The notes: a model not told the origin generated them from the letters alone. Shown: positions 35,788-47,657, counted from the first letter of the stretch. The stretch is 64,000 nt of DNA from Sulfuritortus calidifontis (GCF_003967275.1 NZ_AP018721.1:1364001-1428000), one strand, 5' to 3'. Translations and numbers: made by a program.

Positions 35788-35796
35788 AAACCCGTT

Positions 35797-37736
<1,940 letters not shown>

Positions 37737-37758
37737 GGCAAGACTCCTAGGCAGCCGG

Positions 37759-38115
37759 TCAGTAGAACAATGGGGCGAGGTAGGGAAAAACCACGGCGAG
37801 CGCGATGAGCGCGGCCACGATCCAGAACAGCACCTTGTAGACGCGGTTGGTCTGCGGCAGGGCGCAAAGCGAGCCGGGCGTGCAGGCGGCCGCCGTCGGG
37901 GCGCGGTAGATTTTTTTCCAGGCGAAGAACAGGGCGATGAGCGCCGCGCCCAGGAACCCGGGGCGGAACGGTTCCAGCACGGCGAGATTACCTACCCAGG
38001 CGCCGCCGACGCCGAGCATGACCAACACCAGGGGGCCGACACAACACAGGGAGGCGGCGACGGCGGCAATGACGCCGCCGATCAGGGCGCCACGCCCGGC
38101 TTTTTCTTGCGACAA
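37759..38115 (-). CDS. merT: Mercuric transport protein MerT
   Basis: 118 residues from a TTG at 38115, 5 nt after AAAGGAG; the longer frame upstream crosses the operator. Three membrane helices. The cysteine pair Cys24-Cys25 (ASLCCVGPLV) in helix 1 and the cytoplasmic pair in AACTPGSLCALPQ are the known Hg ligands. First gene of merTPA. Confidence 0.95.
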   Translation of the reverse strand: MSQEKAGRGALIGGVIAAVAASLCCVGPLVLVMLGVGGAWVGNLAVLEPFRPGFLGAALIALFFAWKKIYRAPTAAACTPGSLCALPQTNRVYKVLFWIVAALIALAVVFPYLAPLFY

Positions 38116-38149
38116 GTTTTCTCCTTTCGAATCCTGAAGGAACGGCGTA

Positions 38150-38180
38150 ACCTTACTTCCGTAGCAAGGTACGGAAGCAA
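38150..38180 (-). promoter_or_regulatory. mer promoter-operator (MerR-controlled, 19-bp spacer)
   Basis: On the minus strand TTGCTT (38175-38180) and TAAGGT (38150-38155) are separated by exactly 19 bp, the over-long spacer typical of MerR promoters. The spacer holds the dyad TTCCGTA-N6-TACGGAA. MerR bound here untwists the DNA when Hg(II) is present. Confidence 0.93.
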
Positions 38181-38185
38181 GCGGT

Positions 38186-38632
38186 ATGGAGGCCAATCGG
38201 GACAATCTGAGCATCGGCGTCTTCGCCAAGGCGGCGGGGGTGAATGTGGAGACCATCCGGTTCTATCAGCGCCGGGGACTGTTGCCGCAGCCGGACAGGC
38301 CCTATGGCCGCATCCGCCGCTACAGCCTGGCCGATGTCGGCCGGGTCCGCTTCGTGAAGTCGGCCCAGCGGCTGGGCTTCAGCCTGGACGAAATCGCCGA
38401 TCTCTTGCGCCTGGAAGATGGCAGCCAGTGCGACGAGGCCAGGCGGCTGGCCGAACGCAAGCTCGTGGCGGTGCGCGCAAGACTGAACGATTTGCGGCGG
38501 ATGGAGGCGGCGCTGGCGCAACTCATCCATGATTGCCGGGCCCAGGCGGGCAATGTCTCATGCCCACTGATCGCCTCGCTCCAAGGCGGCAACCCCGACG
38601 CCGCCGGCTCCGGCGGCATGGTTTCCGCCTGA
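38186..38632 (+). CDS. merR: Mercury-responsive regulator MerR
   Basis: 148 residues. N-terminal winged helix ([23 protein letters not shown] is spread over 11-33) and a dimerisation helix. The Hg(II) ligands Cys82, Cys117 and Cys126 sit at the same numbers as in Tn501 MerR. It is divergent from merTPA over the operator. Its stop overlaps the rarA start by one base (TGATG). Confidence 0.96.
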   Translation: MEANRDNLSIGVFAKAAGVNVETIRFYQRRGLLPQPDRPYGRIRRYSLADVGRVRFVKSAQRLGFSLDEIADLLRLEDGSQCDEARRLAERKLVAVRARLNDLRRMEAALAQLIHDCRAQAGNVSCPLIASLQGGNPDAAGSGGMVSA

Positions 38633-39957
38633 TGCAGGACCTGTTCGCCAACGCCCCCGTCCCCCCGCCGGCCACTGCCCCCCTGGCCGAGCGCCTGCGC
38701 CCGCACAACCTGGACGAGGTGATCGGCCAGGCGCATCTATTGGGGCCGGGCAAGCCGCTGCGGCTCGCGTTCGAGGCCGGGCGCCTGCACTCCATGATCC
38801 TCTGGGGCCCGCCCGGCGTGGGCAAGACCACCCTGGCGCGGCTGACCGCCCAGCACTTCAACGCCGATTTCATCCAGATCTCGGCCGTGCTGGCCGGGGT
38901 GAAGGAGATCCGCGAGGCGGTGGAGCGGGCCCGGGTCAACCAGACGATGGGCCGGCAGACCATCCTCTTCGTCGACGAGGTGCACCGCTTCAACAAGGCC
39001 CAGCAGGACGCCTTCCTGCCCCATGTCGAGTCGGGGTTGATCACCTTCATCGGCGCCACCACGGAGAACCCCTCGTTCGAGGTGGTCGGCGCCCTGCTCT
39101 CCCGGGCCCAGGTCTATGTCCTGACCGCGCTGTCCGAGGCCGAACTGGGCCAGCTCCTGCGGCGCGCCCTGGAGCGCGGCGGGCTCCAGCTGAAACTGGC
39201 TGCCGAAGCGGAAAAGCTGCTGATCGGCTTTGCCGACGGCGACGGCCGGCGCCTCATCAACCTGGTCGAGCAGCTGGCGACCGCGGCGAACACCGCCGGC
39301 CGGGTCGAGGTCGACGCCGAATTCGCCGCCAGCGCCCTCTCCCCCGCCCTGCGCCGCTTCGACAAAGGCGGCGAGGCCTTCTACGACCAGATCTCGGCCC
39401 TGCACAAGTCGGTGCGCGGCTCCAATCCGGACGCCGCGCTCTACTGGTTCTGCCGCATGCTCGACGGTGGCGCCGACCCGCGCTATCTGGCCCGGCGCAT
39501 CGTGCGCATGGCCTGGGAGGACATCGGCCTGGCCGACCCGCGCGGCGCCGAGATCGCGCTGAACGCGGCCGAGACCTACGAGCGCCTGGGCTCGCCCGAG
39601 GGCGAGCTGGCCCTGGCCCAGGCCGTGCTCTATCTGGCCTGCGCCCCGAAGTCGAACGCCGGCTACCTGGCCTACAACGCGGCGCGCGCCTTCGTGCGCG
39701 AGGACGGCTCGCGCGAGGTGCCCATCCACCTGCGCAACGCCCCAACCCGGCTGATGAAGGAACTGGGCTACGGCCGGGCCTACCGCTACGCCCACGACGA
39801 GCCGGAGGCCTATGCCGCCGGCGAGACCTACTTCCCGGACGATCTGCCGGAAGTCGGCTTCTACCAGCCCACGCCGCGCGGGCTGGAGGCCAAGATCGGC
39901 GAGAAGCTGGCGCACCTGAAGGAACTGGATCGACAGGCGCGCAAGAAATCGCGCTAA
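38632..39957 (+). CDS. rarA: Replication-associated recombination protein RarA (MgsA)
   Basis: 441 residues. AAA+ ATPase related to clamp-loader subunits, acting at stalled forks. Walker [10 protein letters not shown] near residue 62, Walker [13 protein letters not shown], sensor 1 GATTENPSF, and the tetramerisation domain in the C-terminal half. The start [14 protein letters not shown] is usual for the family. It normally follows lolA; here it follows merR and may depend on the merR promoter. Confidence 0.95.
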   Translation: MQDLFANAPVPPPATAPLAERLRPHNLDEVIGQAHLLGPGKPLRLAFEAGRLHSMILWGPPGVGKTTLARLTAQHFNADFIQISAVLAGVKEIREAVERARVNQTMGRQTILFVDEVHRFNKAQQDAFLPHVESGLITFIGATTENPSFEVVGALLSRAQVYVLTALSEAELGQLLRRALERGGLQLKLAAEAEKLLIGFADGDGRRLINLVEQLATAANTAGRVEVDAEFAASALSPALRRFDKGGEAFYDQISALHKSVRGSNPDAALYWFCRMLDGGADPRYLARRIVRMAWEDIGLADPRGAEIALNAAETYERLGSPEGELALAQAVLYLACAPKSNAGYLAYNAARAFVREDGSREVPIHLRNAPTRLMKELGYGRAYRYAHDEPEAYAAGETYFPDDLPEVGFYQPTPRGLEAKIGEKLAHLKELDRQARKKSR

Positions 39958-40045
39958 GTGGCGGTTTTGAAGCCATTTTCGGCTTGCCCGTGCCGGTTGG
40001 CGCTGATAGAATCGCGGGCTTCCCGGATTGGCCGGGTAATCCACA

Positions 40046-40116
40046 CATCCGCCCCGTTAAGGTGTCTCGCTCATGCGGGATGTTTGGCGGATGGAGGCTA
40101 AACCTTAACTTAGGAG
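40046..40116 (+). ncRNA. Predicted pseudoknotted rpsB leader
   Basis: Two perfect 8-bp pairings interlock: CATCCGCC (40046-40053) with GGCGGATG (40086-40093), and GTTAAGGT (40056-40063) with ACCTTAAC (40102-40109). The second ends just before the AGGAG ribosome-binding site (40112-40116). A small hairpin CTCGC-TCAT-GCGGG fits between. The topology is an H-type pseudoknot and suggests feedback by S2, as known for other rpsB leaders; the binding is inference. Confidence 0.6.
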
Positions 40117-40123
40117 TTCCTTC

Positions 40124-40864
40124 ATGTCCGTGACCATGCGTCAAATGCTGGAGGCCGGCGTCCATTTCGGCCACCAGACCCGCTACTGGAATCCCAAGAT
40201 GGCCCCGTTCATCTTCGGCCATCGCAACAAGATCCACATCATCAACCTGGAAAAGACCCTGCCGCTGTTCGAAGAGGCGGCGAAATTCGCGCGCCAGCTG
40301 GCGCAGCGCAAGGGCAGCATCATGTTCGTCGGCACCAAGCGTCAGGCCCGCGACATCATGGCCGAGGAAGCCGCCCGCTGCGGCATGCCCTTCGTCTCCC
40401 ACCGCTGGCTGGGCGGCATGCTCACCAACTTCAAGACGGTCAAGCAGTCGGTCAAGCGCATGAAGGACCTGGAGGCCCTGCTGGCCGAGAACACCCTGTC
40501 CAAAAAGGAAGTGCTCAAGGTCCAGCGCGAGTATGACAAGCTGCTGCAGAGCCTGGGCGGCATCAAGGAGATGGGCGGCCTGCCCGATGCCCTGTTCGTG
40601 GTCGACGTCGGCTACCAGAAGATCGCCATCACCGAGGCCAACAAGCTGGGCATCCCCGTGATCGGTGTGGTCGATTCCAACAACTCGCCCGAGGGCGTGG
40701 ACTACGTCATCCCCGGCAACGACGACTCCAGCCGTGCCATCCGCCTCTATGCCCGCGCCATCGCCGATGCCGTGCTGGAAGGCCGCGCGCAGGTGATCGA
40801 GGAGATCGTCGCTGCCAGCCAGGACGAATACGTCGAGGTGGAAGACAATCCCGCGGCTGAATAA
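40124..40864 (+). CDS. rpsB: 30S ribosomal protein S2
   Basis: 246 residues. Signatures [24 protein letters not shown] at the N-terminus (residues 3-26) and [26 protein letters not shown] later. S2 sits on the small-subunit body near S1. An AGGAG lies 7 nt before the ATG. It heads rpsB-tsf-pyrH-frr, with the structured leader upstream. Confidence 0.99.
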   Translation: MSVTMRQMLEAGVHFGHQTRYWNPKMAPFIFGHRNKIHIINLEKTLPLFEEAAKFARQLAQRKGSIMFVGTKRQARDIMAEEAARCGMPFVSHRWLGGMLTNFKTVKQSVKRMKDLEALLAENTLSKKEVLKVQREYDKLLQSLGGIKEMGGLPDALFVVDVGYQKIAITEANKLGIPVIGVVDSNNSPEGVDYVIPGNDDSSRAIRLYARAIADAVLEGRAQVIEEIVAASQDEYVEVEDNPAAE

Positions 40865-40874
40865 GGCGCGATCG

Positions 40875-40894
40875 AGGGGCGCAAGCCCCTTTTT
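40875..40894 (+). terminator. rpsB-tsf intergenic terminator/attenuator
   Basis: AGGGGC-GCAA-GCCCCT followed by TTTT, 10 bp after the rpsB stop. Probably partial, lowering tsf expression relative to rpsB. A second hairpin (CACGCCCCGA/TCGGGGCGTG, 40910-40931) follows before tsf. Confidence 0.75.
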
Positions 40895-40961
40895 AATTTG
40901 AATCACATCCACGCCCCGAAATCGGGGCGTGTTGCAATCCAAGCTATTCAGGAGAATGAAA

Positions 40962-41840
40962 ATGGCGGAAATCACCGCATCCATGGTCAAGGAACTGCGT
41001 GAGCGCACCGACGCGCCCATGATGGACTGCAAGAAGGCCCTGAACGAAGCCGGCGGCGACATGGCCAAGGCCGAAGAGATCATCCGCGTCAAGTTCGGCA
41101 GCAAGGCCGCCAAGAGTGCCGGCCGCGTCGCTGCCGAAGGCGTGGTCGGTATCTGGATCGCCCCCGATGCCAAGCTGGGCGCGATCATCGAAGTCAACTG
41201 CGAGACCGATTTCGTCGCCAAGAACGACGACTTCCTGGCCTTCGCCAAGAACCTGGCCGAACTGGTGGCCAAGCACAACCCGGCCGATGTGGCCGCCCTG
41301 TCCGGCATGAAGCTGGGCGACGCCACGGTGGAAGAAACCCGCACCATGCTGGTCGGCAAGATCGGCGAGAACATGTCGATCCGCCGTTTCGTGCGCGTCG
41401 AGGCCAAGGGCGCCTTGGCCAGCTACATCCACGGCGGTTCCAAGATCGGCGTGCTGGTCGACCTGGTCGGCGGCGACGAGGCCCTGGCGAAAGACATCGC
41501 CATGCACATCGCCGCGGCCAAGCCCAAGGCGCTGGACGCCTCCGGCGTGCCGGCCGAACTGATCGAGACCGAGCGCCGCATCGCCGCCGAGAAGGCCGCC
41601 GAATCCGGCAAGCCGGCCAACATCGTCGAGAAGATGGTGGAAGGCTCGGTCGCCAAGTTCCTGAAGGAAGTGACCCTGCTGGGCCAGCCCTTCGTCAAGG
41701 ACGACAAGCAGACCATCGAACAGTTGCTCAAAGGCAAGGGCGCCAGCATCGGCAGCTTCACCCTGTACCTGGTCGGCGAAGGGATCGAGAAGAAGGTCAG
41801 CGACTTCGCGGCCGAGGTGGCTGCGGCGGCCAAGGTCTGA
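40962..41840 (+). CDS. tsf: Elongation factor Ts
   Basis: 292 residues. Nucleotide exchange factor for EF-Tu. N-terminal UBA-like domain ([22 protein letters not shown]), EF-Ts core with [11 protein letters not shown], and a second core half. The ATG at 40962 has AGGAG 7 nt ahead; the ATG two codons earlier is too close to it. Confidence 0.98.
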   Translation: MAEITASMVKELRERTDAPMMDCKKALNEAGGDMAKAEEIIRVKFGSKAAKSAGRVAAEGVVGIWIAPDAKLGAIIEVNCETDFVAKNDDFLAFAKNLAELVAKHNPADVAALSGMKLGDATVEETRTMLVGKIGENMSIRRFVRVEAKGALASYIHGGSKIGVLVDLVGGDEALAKDIAMHIAAAKPKALDASGVPAELIETERRIAAEKAAESGKPANIVEKMVEGSVAKFLKEVTLLGQPFVKDDKQTIEQLLKGKGASIGSFTLYLVGEGIEKKVSDFAAEVAAAAKV

Positions 41841-41843
41841 GCC

Positions 41844-42560
41844 GTGACCAGCATCACCTGCCGTCGCATCCTGCTCAAGCTGTCGGGCGAAGCCCTGATG
41901 GGGCCGGACGCCTTCGGTTATCACGGTGAGACCCTGGCCGGCATCGTCAAGCAGATCGATGAGGTGGCCGCTCTGGGGGTTGAGATCGGCATCGTGGTCG
42001 GCGGCGGCAACCTGTTCCGCGGCGCCACCGGCGCCCTGTCCGGCATGGACCGGGCAACCGCCGACAGCATGGGCATGCTGGCCACGGTGATGAACGCGCT
42101 GGCCTTGAAGGATGCCCTGATGGCCGCCGGCGTGCCGGCCCAGGTGATGACCGCGGTGACCATCGCCCACGTCGGCGAGCCGTTCGAGCGCGATGCCGCC
42201 GTGCGCCACCTGGAGGCCGGGCGCGTGGTCATCTTCGGCGGCGGCACCGGCAACCCGTTCTTCACCACCGACACCGCGGCCGCCCTGCGCGCGGCCGAGA
42301 TCGGTGCCGACCTGATGCTGAAGGCAACCAAGGTCGACGGCGTCTACAGCGCCGACCCGAAGAAGGACCCCAGCGCCACCCGCTACGATGAGCTCACCTT
42401 CGACGAGGCGATCGCCCGAAACCTGGGCGTGCTCGATACCGCCGCCTTTGCCTTGTGTCGGGAACAGAAGATGCCTTTGCAGGTCTTTTCCATCTTCAAG
42501 GCCGGGGCGTTGAAACGCATCGTTCATGGCGAGGCCGAAGGCACCCGCGTCGTCCCCTAG
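41844..42560 (+). CDS. pyrH: UMP kinase
   Basis: 238 residues from a GTG. Phosphorylates UMP to UDP in pyrimidine synthesis; amino-acid-kinase fold with [17 protein letters not shown] and [18 protein letters not shown]. It starts three bases after the tsf stop. Confidence 0.98.
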   Translation: MTSITCRRILLKLSGEALMGPDAFGYHGETLAGIVKQIDEVAALGVEIGIVVGGGNLFRGATGALSGMDRATADSMGMLATVMNALALKDALMAAGVPAQVMTAVTIAHVGEPFERDAAVRHLEAGRVVIFGGGTGNPFFTTDTAAALRAAEIGADLMLKATKVDGVYSADPKKDPSATRYDELTFDEAIARNLGVLDTAAFALCREQKMPLQVFSIFKAGALKRIVHGEAEGTRVVP

Positions 42561-42569
42561 GAGACAAGC

Positions 42570-43127
42570 ATGATCAACGACATCAAGAAATCCGCCGAAG
42601 ACAAGATGAAGAAGTCGGTCGAGGCGTTGAAGGCCGATTTCGCCAAGGTGCGCACCGGCCGCGCCCATACCGGCATCCTCGATCACGTCAAGGTCGACTA
42701 TTACGGCAATCCGACGCCGATCAACCAGGTCGCCAACGTCTCCCTGCTCGACGCCCACACCCTGGGCGTGCAACCCTGGGAGAAGCCGATGATGGCCAAG
42801 GTCGAGAAGGCCATCCGCGAGGCCGACCTCGGCCTCAACCCCGCCGCCATGGGCGACATCATCCGCGTGCCCATGCCGCCCCTGACCGAAGAGCGGCGGC
42901 GCGAGCTGGTCAAGCTGGTGCGTGGCGAGTCGGAGAATGGCAAGGTCGCCGTGCGCAACATCCGCCGCGATGCCATCGCCCACGTCAAGGATCTGCTGAA
43001 AAACAAGGAAATCGGCGAGGATGACAACCGCCGCGCCGAAGACGACATCCAGAAGCTGACCGACAAGTACATCGCCGAGATCGACAAGATCCTGGCCGAG
43101 AAAGAAAAAGAGCTGCTCGCGGTCTGA
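42570..43127 (+). CDS. frr: Ribosome recycling factor
   Basis: 185 residues. Splits post-termination ribosomes with EF-G. Three-helix bundle and hinge domain, with [21 protein letters not shown] and [28 protein letters not shown] precedes the ATG. 9 bp after pyrH. Confidence 0.98.
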   Translation: MINDIKKSAEDKMKKSVEALKADFAKVRTGRAHTGILDHVKVDYYGNPTPINQVANVSLLDAHTLGVQPWEKPMMAKVEKAIREADLGLNPAAMGDIIRVPMPPLTEERRRELVKLVRGESENGKVAVRNIRRDAIAHVKDLLKNKEIGEDDNRRAEDDIQKLTDKYIAEIDKILAEKEKELLAV

Positions 43128-43142
43128 GCGAACGAGCGCCGC

Positions 43143-43895
43143 ATGTTGCGCAAATTCTTCAGTTCCACGGCCGAGGTGCCGGAGACCTCGGCCATTCCCC
43201 GCCATATCGCCATCATCATGGACGGCAACGGCCGCTGGGCGAAGAAGCGCATGCTGCCTCGGGTCGCCGGCCATCAGCAGGGTGTCGAGCGGGTGCGGGA
43301 CGTGATCCGAACCTGCATGGAGCAAGGCGTCCAATATCTCACCCTGTTCGCCTTCAGTTCCGAGAACTGGCGTCGACCCAAGGAAGAGGTGTCCAAGCTG
43401 ATGGAGCTCTTCGTCATGGCCTTGGAGCGCGAGGTCGACAAGCTGCACAGCAATGACATCCGCCTCAAGGTGGTCGGCGATCTCTCCCAATTCAGCGATC
43501 AGTTGCAGCAACTCATCCGCGAGGGTGAGGAAAAGACCGCGGACAACGAGAAACTGGTGCTGACCATCGCCGCCAACTATGGCGGCCGCTGGGATATCCT
43601 CAATGCGATGAACCACTGGCTTGCCGACCACCCGGGCGCCAAGGAGATCGACGAGGCCGCGCTGACGCCCTACCTGTCCATGGCCTACGCGCCGGAGCCC
43701 GACCTCTTCATCCGCACCGGCGGCGAGCAGCGCATCAGCAATTACCTGATCTGGCAGCTGGCCTACACCGAGCTCTATTTCACCGACATCCTCTGGCCCG
43801 ACTTCGGGGCCAAGCCCTTGGAACAGGCCATCGCCTGGTACCAGAAACGCGAGCGCCGCTTTGGCCGCACCAGCGAACAGCTCCTCCAGCACTAG
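43143..43895 (+). CDS. uppS: Isoprenyl (undecaprenyl) diphosphate synthase
   Basis: 250 residues. cis-prenyltransferase that makes the C55 lipid carrier for peptidoglycan. Catalytic aspartate in [24 protein letters not shown] and [22 protein letters not shown] regions are all present. It overlaps cdsA by 35 bp. Confidence 0.97.
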   Translation: MLRKFFSSTAEVPETSAIPRHIAIIMDGNGRWAKKRMLPRVAGHQQGVERVRDVIRTCMEQGVQYLTLFAFSSENWRRPKEEVSKLMELFVMALEREVDKLHSNDIRLKVVGDLSQFSDQLQQLIREGEEKTADNEKLVLTIAANYGGRWDILNAMNHWLADHPGAKEIDEAALTPYLSMAYAPEPDLFIRTGGEQRISNYLIWQLAYTELYFTDILWPDFGAKPLEQAIAWYQKRERRFGRTSEQLLQH

Positions 43896-44679
43896 CCGCC
43901 GGGTCGTCACCGGTCTGGGCCTGGTCGCCGCCCTGCTCCTGGCGGTGTTCGCCGCCCCGGCCCCGCTCTGGCTCGGCCTGGTCGTCCTCTTCCTCGCCGC
44001 CGCCGCCTGGGAATGGACCCGCTTGCTGAGTTTCGGCCCGGTCTTCAGCCACCTCTTCGTTGGCTTCACCGCCATCCTGGCCACCGCCCTGGCCATGAGC
44101 GGCATCCAGCATCTGGCTCCGGCCTATTTCGCTTCGCTGGCACTCTGGCTGGCGATCGTCCCGCTCTGGCTCGCCCGCGCCTGGCCGCTACCTGGCCGCA
44201 CGCTGGGCTGGCTGCTCGGCTGGCTCCTGCTGCTGCCGGCCGGCCTGGCCCTGCTCTATCTGCGCGAACAGGGGGCCACCCTGCTGCTCGGAGCCATCGC
44301 CCTTTCCGCGCTCGCCGACAGCGCCGCCTATTTCGCCGGTCGCGCCTTTGGCCGGCGCAAGCTGGCGCCCCGCATCAGCCCGGGCAAGACCTGGGAGGGT
44401 GCCTTCGGCGCAGCCATCGCCGTCGGCCTGTCCGCCCTGGCCGTCGGCCTCTATTTCGCCTGCGACAGCCAGTGCCTGATGCAACTCGTCGCCGCCAGCG
44501 GCCTGCTATTTGTGCTCAGCATCGAGGGCGATCTGTTCGAATCCTGGTGCAAGCGGCAGGCCGGCGTGAAGGACAGCGGCACCCTCCTGCCCGGCCATGG
44601 CGGCGTGCTCGACCGGGTCGACAGCCATCTGGCCGTGCTGCCGATCGCCGCCTTGCTCTGGCTCTGGCTGCACGGATAA
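43861..44679 (+). CDS. cdsA: Phosphatidate cytidylyltransferase
   Basis: 272 residues from a TTG at 43861 inside the end of uppS; no better start is visible before the first membrane helix. About eight membrane helices. The CDP-diglyceride synthase signature [18 protein letters not shown]...DRVDS is complete near the C-terminus. It makes CDP-diacylglycerol for phospholipids. The next gene, dxr, was originally 7 bp away but is now separated by a nested mobile element. Confidence 0.95.
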   Translation: MAAPANSSSSTSRRVVTGLGLVAALLLAVFAAPAPLWLGLVVLFLAAAAWEWTRLLSFGPVFSHLFVGFTAILATALAMSGIQHLAPAYFASLALWLAIVPLWLARAWPLPGRTLGWLLGWLLLLPAGLALLYLREQGATLLLGAIALSALADSAAYFAGRAFGRRKLAPRISPGKTWEGAFGAAIAVGLSALAVGLYFACDSQCLMQLVAASGLLFVLSIEGDLFESWCKRQAGVKDSGTLLPGHGGVLDRVDSHLAVLPIAALLWLWLHG

Positions 44680-44686
44680 GCAAACG

Positions 44687-44705
44687 ATGACCATGCACAA
44701 GCTAA
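44687..44705 (+). pseudogene. Remnant of the original dxr start (first codons before the insertion)
   Basis: ATG ACC ATG CAC AAG CTA lies directly left of the mobile element. Deleting the element and one TAA copy joins this in frame to the dxr body as M-T-M-H-K-L-I-I-L-G, a normal Dxr N-terminus. The remnant now reads into the element instead. Confidence 0.85.
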
Positions 44706-44741
44706 GAGCCTGTCTCATAAAATCCTGTGGGCGCGACGGCG

Positions 44742-44828
44742 GCGATTTTGACGCAGGCCGCGAAGCGCAACGCGCGATTTGCTCATTCCAAACAAGCGGT
44801 GCGCGACAAAGGCCTGTGGCAAAATCGC
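44742..44828. repeat. Nested inverted-repeat unit A'
   Basis: GCGATTTTGACGCAGGCC (44742-44759) is inverted at 44811-44828 with 16 of 18 matches. The interior holds a CGCAACGCG motif like the other units. No clear target duplication was found. Confidence 0.7.
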
Positions 44829-44852
44829 CCCGTCCCGAAGGGTTGCCGCTAG

Positions 44853-44930
44853 AAACGGCGTCTGCCGCGTTGCGGCGCTTGGCAATGGAACGACCATTGC
44901 CCACGCACCGCGCCTTGCATCCATCCGTTT
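44853..44930 (-). repeat. Nested 78-bp unit B, holding core copy 2
   Basis: Flanked by CTAG (44849-44852 and 44931-44934). On the minus strand it contains the 66-base core shared with 16976-17041, with hairpins GGCAATGG-TCGTT-CCATTGCC and GCGCCG-CAA-CGCGGC. Confidence 0.8.
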
Positions 44931-44934
44931 CTAG

Positions 44935-45107
44935 CAGGCCGTTGAAAAACTACTGCGGTGGGCCATCTGCGGCGTTGCGCGGTGCTCGCTCCCTCGCCTA
45001 TCTGTTTGATATGTGGCCACGCCGAAACTCACTTCGTTCGTTTTCTCGGTCGCTGCGCCCCAATCGCCTTGCATCTGGCCATCCTCGCTACGTTTTTCAA
45101 CGGCCTG
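44935..45107. repeat. Nested 173-bp unit C
   Basis: CAGGCCGTTGAAAAAC is perfectly inverted at the other end (16 bp), and CTAG flanks both sides (44931-44934, 45108-45111). On the minus strand it carries GATGCAAGGCG near one end and GCGCAACGCCGCAGA near the other, the same end motifs as the 66-base core, around a different and longer interior. Confidence 0.8.
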
Positions 45108-45135
45108 CTAGCGGCAACGCGCTCCATAGGATTTT

Positions 45136-46308
45136 ATGAGACAGGCTCTAATCATCCTCGGTGCCACCGGCACCATCGGCGTCAACACCCTGGACGTGGT
45201 GGCGCGCCATCCCGAGCGCTTCCGCGTCGTCGCCCTGACCGGCTTCAACCAGATCGACAAACTGGCCGAGCAATGCCGCCGGTTCCAGCCGCGCTATGCC
45301 GTGGTACCGGATGCCCAGCGGGCACAAGCCCTGCAACAACTGTTGAGCGGCGGCCAGACCGAGGTGCTCCATGGCGAAGCCGCACTGGAACAGGTGGTCG
45401 CCCTGCCCGAGGTCGACAGCGTCATGGCGGCCATCGTCGGCGCCGCCGGCCTGAGACCCGCCTTGGCCGCAGCCCGCGCCGGCAAGCGCATCCTGCTGGC
45501 GAACAAGGAGACCCTGGTCATGGCCGGCCGCTTCTTCATGCAGGCCGTGCGCGAAGGCGGCGCCATCCTGCTGCCGATCGACAGCGAGCACAATGCGGTG
45601 TTCCAGTCCCTGCCGGCCAATTACGACGGCGACTTGGCCAGACATGGCGTGCGCCGAATCCTGCTCACCGCCTCGGGCGGCCCCTTCCGCACCCGCCCGG
45701 TCGAGACCCTCGCCGCTGTCACTCCGGAAGAGGCCGTCGCCCACCCGAACTGGGTGATGGGCAAGAAGATCTCGGTCGACTCGGCCACCATGATGAACAA
45801 GGGCCTGGAAGTGATCGAGGCGCACTGGCTGTTCAACGCCAGGCCGGAGCAGATCGAAGTGGTGATTCATCCGCAGAGCATTGTCCACTCCATGGTCGAG
45901 TACCTCGACGGCTCGGTGCTGGCCCAGCTGTCGCACCCCGACATGCGCACGCCGATCGCCCATGCCCTGGCCTATCCCGAGCGGATCGAGGCCGGCGTCC
46001 CCTGGCTGGATCTCGCCAAGACCGGCAGCCTGACCTTCGAGAGCCCCGACACCCGCCGCTTTCCCTGTCTGAAACTGGCCTTCGACGCCCTGCAGGCGGA
46101 CACCACGGCGCCGACCGTGCTCAACGCCGCCAACGAGGAGGCCGTGGCCGCCTTCCTCGACCGGCGCATTCCCTACCTTGCCATTCCCGCGACCCTGGAT
46201 CACGCCCTACAGCGATTGGCCGGCGCCCGCGCCGATTCGCTCGACGATCTGGTCGCCATCGACCAGGAAGCACGCGCCATCGCCCGGGATTTCATTGCCA
46301 AGCAATGA
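45136..46308 (+). CDS. dxr: 1-deoxy-D-xylulose-5-phosphate reductoisomerase
   Basis: 390 residues. Second step of the MEP isoprenoid pathway (NADPH-dependent, Mg/Mn). NADPH motif [14 protein letters not shown], active-site [10 protein letters not shown]-like [10 protein letters not shown], and [14 protein letters not shown] are present. The first four codons and start (MRQA) come from the terminal repeat of the mobile element. AGGA lies 4 nt upstream, also inside the repeat. The gene therefore uses a replaced start and leader. Its stop overlaps rseP (ATGA). Confidence 0.96.
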   Translation: MRQALIILGATGTIGVNTLDVVARHPERFRVVALTGFNQIDKLAEQCRRFQPRYAVVPDAQRAQALQQLLSGGQTEVLHGEAALEQVVALPEVDSVMAAIVGAAGLRPALAAARAGKRILLANKETLVMAGRFFMQAVREGGAILLPIDSEHNAVFQSLPANYDGDLARHGVRRILLTASGGPFRTRPVETLAAVTPEEAVAHPNWVMGKKISVDSATMMNKGLEVIEAHWLFNARPEQIEVVIHPQSIVHSMVEYLDGSVLAQLSHPDMRTPIAHALAYPERIEAGVPWLDLAKTGSLTFESPDTRRFPCLKLAFDALQADTTAPTVLNAANEEAVAAFLDRRIPYLAIPATLDHALQRLAGARADSLDDLVAIDQEARAIARDFIAKQ

Positions 46309-47657
46309 CCACCCTGCTCGCCTTCCTCGTCACCCTGGCCATCCTGATCGTGGTGCACGAGTTCGGCCACTATTCGGTGGCCCGCCTGATGGGCGTGAAG
46401 GTCTTGCGCTTCTCGGTCGGCTTCGGCCAGGTCATCGCCCGCCGCCAGGACCGCCACGGCACCGAATGGGCCTTGTCCGCCATCCCCATGGGCGGCTACG
46501 TCAAAATGCTGGACGAACGCGAGGGCGAGGTCGCCGAGCAGGATCTGCCCTATGCCTTCAACCGGCAGAATGTCTGGAAGCGCAGCGCCATCGTCTTCGC
46601 CGGCCCCGCCGCCAATCTGTTGCTGGCCATCCTGATCTACTGGGGGCTTTTCTTCAGCGGGGTGCCGGCCCTGAAGCCGATCCTGGGCGAACCGCCGGCC
46701 GGCACGCCCGCCTATATCGCCGGCATTCGCAGCGGCGAGACCGTGCTCAGTGTCAACGACGAGAAGGTCGAGAGCTGGCAGGACCTGCACTGGTCGCTCT
46801 TGCGCCATGGCCTGGGTGCCGAGCGCCTGAGCCTGGAAACGCGCGACAACGCCGATCATCTGCATTTCCGCCAGCTCGACTTGAGCGGCTTGGCGCCGGA
46901 CGTGAAAGAGACCGACCCGGCCCGCGCCGCCGGTTTGACCCGCTATATACCGGCCATCGCGCCCGTGCTCGGCGAGGTCGTCGCCGGTGGCCAGGCCGCG
47001 CTGGCCGGACTGCGGGTGGGCGACCGCATCCTCAGCGTGGATGGCGTCGCCGTCGCGAACTGGCATGAACTCGTGCAAAAGGTGCGCAGCGCACCCGGCC
47101 AGGCGCTGACCTTCGAACTGGCCCGGCAGGGACAGGTCCTGCGCGTGAACGTCACCCCCACTGCGGCCGATGAGGCAGGCCAGCGTGTCGGCAAGATCGG
47201 CGCCGCGCCGCAGATTCCACCGGGCACCTTCGAGGCCTTGCAGACCCAGGTGCGATATTCGGCCGGCGACGCCGTGGTACGTGCCCTGGCCAAGACCTGG
47301 GAACTGTCGAGCTTCAGCCTGGAGATGCTCGGCCGCATGGTGATCGGCCAGGCCTCGCTCGACAACATCGCGGGCCCGATCACCATCGCCGATTACGCGG
47401 GGCAATCCGCCCGCAGCGGCATAGCCAGCTTCATCGCCTTTCTCGCCTTGATCAGCATCAGCCTGGCGGTGCTCAATCTGCTGCCCATTCCACTACTGGA
47501 CGGTGGGCATTTACTGTATTATCTGGTCGAAGTTGTGACCGGCCGGCCGGTTCCCGAGCGGGTGCAGGAGATCGGGCAAAGAATCGGCATGGCCCTGTTG
47601 GGCGTATTGATGTTTTTCGCCTTGTTCAACGACCTCCAGCGTTTGCTGACACAATGA
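46305..47657 (+). CDS. rseP: Site-2 protease RseP
   Basis: 450 residues. Intramembrane zinc metalloprotease of the sigmaE pathway. Zinc motif HEFGH (His18, His22) in the first helix, two PDZ domains (about 115-205 and 210-300), and the C-terminal [12 protein letters not shown] helix. The ATGA overlap with dxr sets the start; the longer frame is a shadow of dxr. Confidence 0.97.
   Translation: MTTLLAFLVTLAILIVVHEFGHYSVARLMGVKVLRFSVGFGQVIARRQDRHGTEWALSAIPMGGYVKMLDEREGEVAEQDLPYAFNRQNVWKRSAIVFAGPAANLLLAILIYWGLFFSGVPALKPILGEPPAGTPAYIAGIRSGETVLSVNDEKVESWQDLHWSLLRHGLGAERLSLETRDNADHLHFRQLDLSGLAPDVKETDPARAAGLTRYIPAIAPVLGEVVAGGQAALAGLRVGDRILSVDGVAVANWHELVQKVRSAPGQALTFELARQGQVLRVNVTPTAADEAGQRVGKIGAAPQIPPGTFEALQTQVRYSAGDAVVRALAKTWELSSFSLEMLGRMVIGQASLDNIAGPITIADYAGQSARSGIASFIAFLALISISLAVLNLLPIPLLDGGHLLYYLVEVVTGRPVPERVQEIGQRIGMALLGVLMFFALFNDLQRLLTQ

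Larger units (their letters stand above)
44706..45148. mobile_element. 443-bp composite MITE-like element inserted in the 5' end of dxr
   Basis: Ends GAGCCTGTCTCATAAAA are perfectly inverted and flanked by TAA (44703-44705, 45149-45151), as at 16929-17213. No transposase is encoded. Three further inverted-repeat elements lie inside: one at 44742-44828 and two side by side at 44853-44930 and 44935-45107, the last two bounded by three copies of CTAG. Removing those two restores the palindrome GTTGCCGCTAGCGGCAAC at the element's centre, so they entered at its tip. The right end carries AGGATTTTATG, which now starts dxr. Confidence 0.88.

Noticed and set aside
40944-44105. 1053-codon open frame antisense to tsf-pyrH-frr-uppS-cdsA
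   Set aside because: Runs opposite five clear genes, with shadow composition. Long antisense frames are common at this GC content.
44706-45148. Integron attC sites or a CRISPR array as an explanation of the palindromes
   Set aside because: Units are not regularly spaced repeats with unique spacers, no cassette gene or integrase is nearby, and the TAA and CTAG duplications point to insertion events.
44958-46304. Long N-terminal extension of rseP (899-codon frame)
   Set aside because: It is the shadow frame of the mobile element and dxr. RseP starts at the ATGA overlap, where the first helix with HEFGH begins.
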